A stretch of 64,000 bases of DNA from Corynebacterium sp. CNJ-954 (GTDB taxonomy: Bacteria; Actinomycetota; Actinomycetes; Mycobacteriales; Mycobacteriaceae). The position numbers and the translations under genes are program-made. Under the pieces are notes generated by a model. It ran no database searches and was not told where the DNA came from. It saw nothing but the letters and a program-made list of their open reading frames with translations. This document shows, piece by piece, positions 62,335 to 64,000 of this stretch. Position 1 is the stretch's first letter. Each line of letters starts with the position of its first letter. Location of the stretch: the NCBI RefSeq assembly GCF_001942345.1, contig NZ_MKKI01000041.1, forward strand, positions 186,001 to 250,000. Reading direction: 5' to 3'.

Positions 62335-64000
62335 CTACGGCAGCGGCGTTTCCGGCAGTGCCGGGGGCGCGTCGTACATCTGCCGACTGATCTCCGGGGC
62401 CAGCAGTGAGGAGAACAACGAGGTGAAGTGCTGCCCGTCCCGGTACACCAGTACATTGCCCACGACCGCCGGGCAGCGGCCGTCGCGACACAGTGCCGGA
62501 GTGAGGTCCAGCGGGGTCATGTCCAGGCCCTGGTACGCCTCCAACGCCGGGTTCACCGGAGCCATGCTGGTCTCCTCTGCGATACCGCAGTCACCGTCAA
62601 CGCCTTCGGCGACGCAGAGCCGGGCGTTGCCCTGGACCCCTGGTCCTGCCATGTGCCACGGGGTGTCCCGCACACCCCAGGTGTGGATGCCGGCGTCGGT
62701 GAGCCGCTGCACCATGTCGATGTACTCGACGGGAACCATGTCCGGACCGTCTCCCTCGATCATGGTCGGGCGGGTCACCGGCATGAACACCCCGTCCGTC
62801 GGAGGGTTCTCGAAAATGTACTGCTGGGCCTTGTCATTCCATTCCGCGCACTCGGGGTACGGGTCACCGCTGAGATGAGGCAGATTCATCCCCAGGACGC
62901 AGCCCATCTTAAGGATCGGGACGATCTTGATGCCCTGCTCCTCACCGATCGTCTCGAGAGCGTTGAGGTAATGCTCGGAGTGCGACCCGCCGGCGAGGTA
63001 CATGGTGCGGTCGGAGTTCACGTCCCCGTACGCACACGGGGTGTCGGTGGAGTTGAATTGCTGGGTGAGGATCACATTGGATTCCGCGAACCCGGAGAAG
63101 CATCCGTCGGGCTGTGTGTCAGGGAGCATCTCCTCCTCACCGACAGCGGGGTCGGGTTGCACCGGCATGTCATCCGGAACCGGCACGTCCGCGAGGAAAG
63201 CAGCCGGGCCAGGGTAGTCGGCAGGATCGACGTCATCGGCGTCGGTGGCGGCCGCCTGCTCGTTGCGGTGTTCGATCACGGGCCCGAAAGACACGACCCC
63301 GACCGTCGCGATGACCATGACCAGTGCAGACACAGCACCAATGACACCGCGACGCCCGCGGACCGACTGGCGCACGTAGGCCGGACTCAGCGCCATGGAG
63401 CGCGCGGGCTTGGCCCGTTGACGCAGCGGAGTCTCGATGAGCCGGTACGTCGCCCACGCCAGCAGAACGGACGTCACGACCACCACCGTGCCGACCACGA
63501 TCCCCTCCCCGTTCCCGAGGGTGGCGGTGATGCCGTTGAAGAACGCACCCGCACCTCCCCCGGGTTCGGCGACATCGGCGCCGTCTGACATCAGGTAGGT
63601 CACGAGGACAAGCGCCGGCCAGTGCCAGAGGTACAGGCTGTAGGCGATACGCCCGAGGAACTGGAACGGCGCGGTGCACAACAGCATGGTCACCCAGGAC
63701 GGGGACGACGGGGATGACGCGGCAGACTCCGCGTCGTCACCCTCCACCGGATTCCCGGCCAACACCACCAACACCGCACCCGCCAACGGCACCAGCGTCC
63801 AGGGCCCGGGGAACTGCGCCGCACCATCCAGGAACAGACCTGTGCCGATGATCAACGCCAGACCAGCCACCCCGGCGACGAGCCGGAGCTGTGCCCACGC
63901 CGCCGGCAGCACACGTCCCAACAACCAGATACCGAACAGCCCACCCAGGCCGATCTCCCAGAACCGGGACAACGGCGAATAGTAGTTCGCCCCCTGATCA
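62335..64000 (-). CDS. AT3-SGNH membrane acyltransferase, copy 4 (partial, runs off window end)
   Basis: Lacks its N-terminus because the window ends within the AT3 module. Visible part: YYSPLSRFWEIGLGGLFGIWLLGRVLP, LDGAAQFPGPWTLVPLAGAVLVVLAGNP, FLGRIAYSLYLWHWPALVLVT, then the SGNH domain with MYLAGGSHSEHYLNALETIGEEQ and YRDGQHFTSLFSSLL. It ends APEISRQMYDAPPALPETPLP without the VDPGY tail of copies 1-3, so the tail is a variable add-on. 40 bp before the copy 3 start. Function as for its paralogues. Confidence 0.88.
   Translation of the reverse strand, partial: DQGANYYSPLSRFWEIGLGGLFGIWLLGRVLPAAWAQLRLVAGVAGLALIIGTGLFLDGAAQFPGPWTLVPLAGAVLVVLAGNPVEGDDAESAASSPSSPSWVTMLLCTAPFQFLGRIAYSLYLWHWPALVLVTYLMSDGADVAEPGGGAGAFFNGITATLGNGEGIVVGTVVVVTSVLLAWATYRLIETPLRQRAKPARSMALSPAYVRQSVRGRRGVIGAVSALVMVIATVGVVSFGPVIEHRNEQAAATDADDVDPADYPGPAAFLADVPVPDDMPVQPDPAVGEEEMLPDTQPDGCFSGFAESNVILTQQFNSTDTPCAYGDVNSDRTMYLAGGSHSEHYLNALETIGEEQGIKIVPILKMGCVLGMNLPHLSGDPYPECAEWNDKAQQYIFENPPTDGVFMPVTRPTMIEGDGPDMVPVEYIDMVQRLTDAGIHTWGVRDTPWHMAGPGVQGNARLCVAEGVDGDCGIAEETSMAPVNPALEAYQGLDMTPLDLTPALCRDGRCPAVVGNVLVYRDGQHFTSLFSSLLAPEISRQMYDAPPALPETPLP

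Noticed and set aside
1..64000. tRNA, rRNA or riboswitch genes
   Set aside because: No cloverleaf with TTCGA-type arm or known riboswitch core was recognised by eye; a covariance-model search was not possible here.

Overview
The window is high-GC actinobacterial DNA, most likely from a high-GC Corynebacterium or close relative. The evidence is a secreted corynomycolyltransferase plus a truncated second copy, a cytochrome aa3 oxidase subunit I (ctaD) with the corynebacterial TTG start context (RBS AGGAGG, protein beginning LTAVAP), and a glpD / ADPS-like flavoprotein / diacylglycerol kinase block that mirrors mycobacterial Rv2249c-Rv2252. Many genes start 7-8 nt after a TACACT-like -10 box, i.e. 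are probably leaderless. No tRNA, rRNA, CRISPR array or transposase was seen.

Layout. 0-4 kb: TAXI-type TRAP transporter (Tat lipoprotein receptor and fused permease) followed by an enoyl-CoA hydratase cut by the window edge. 4-7.3 kb: two MFS exporters, the second divergent from a TetR regulator with a shared TGTAC-TCG-GTACA operator. 7.4-9 kb: a second ClpP pair, one subunit catalytically intact and one lacking catalytic residues, with a PopR-like regulator. 9.1-10.3 kb: a DHFR/RibD-like protein and a PNPOx-like protein. 10.3-28.7 kb: a large catabolic region. One minus-strand operon has a flavin/[2Fe-2S] reductase, an amidohydrolase and a 2OG-Fe(II) oxygenase. One eight-gene plus-strand operon has a deaminase-like amidohydrolase, a NitT/TauT-like ABC importer, an FAD oxidase, a creatininase-family hydrolase, a PNPOx-like protein and a second amidohydrolase. 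A further minus-strand operon has a Rieske oxygenase, its reductase and an MFS transporter. The parts look like uptake and stepwise ring oxidation, deamination and hydrolysis of a nitrogenous heterocycle; the substrate cannot be read from sequence. Between these lie a D-amino-acid-oxidase-like gene and a DUF559-like gene bracketed by two copies of a long palindrome.

29-31.4 kb: ProC-like reductase and a secreted lamin-tail-domain protein. 31.5-39.1 kb: a visibly lower-GC defence island with four tightly packed genes: McrB-like AAA+ protein, McrC-like nuclease, Nudix hydrolase and a PLD-DEAD-DUF3427 helicase. It abuts a truncated mycolyltransferase. 39.1-48.7 kb: cell-envelope and small secreted proteins, GntR regulator with MFS, ctaD, LysR and an SDR. 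48.7-54.6 kb: lipid and glycerol-phosphate genes, methyltransferase, hypothetical. 54.5-64 kb: four tandem membrane acyltransferases of the AT3-SGNH (OafA-like) type, three with repetitive VDPGY-rich C-terminal tails.

Caution: eight genes carry ten single-base-type frameshifts that each restore a full family-length protein when corrected, several at homopolymers. This looks like sequencing or assembly error more than gene decay; those genes are given with corrected spans and a warning.
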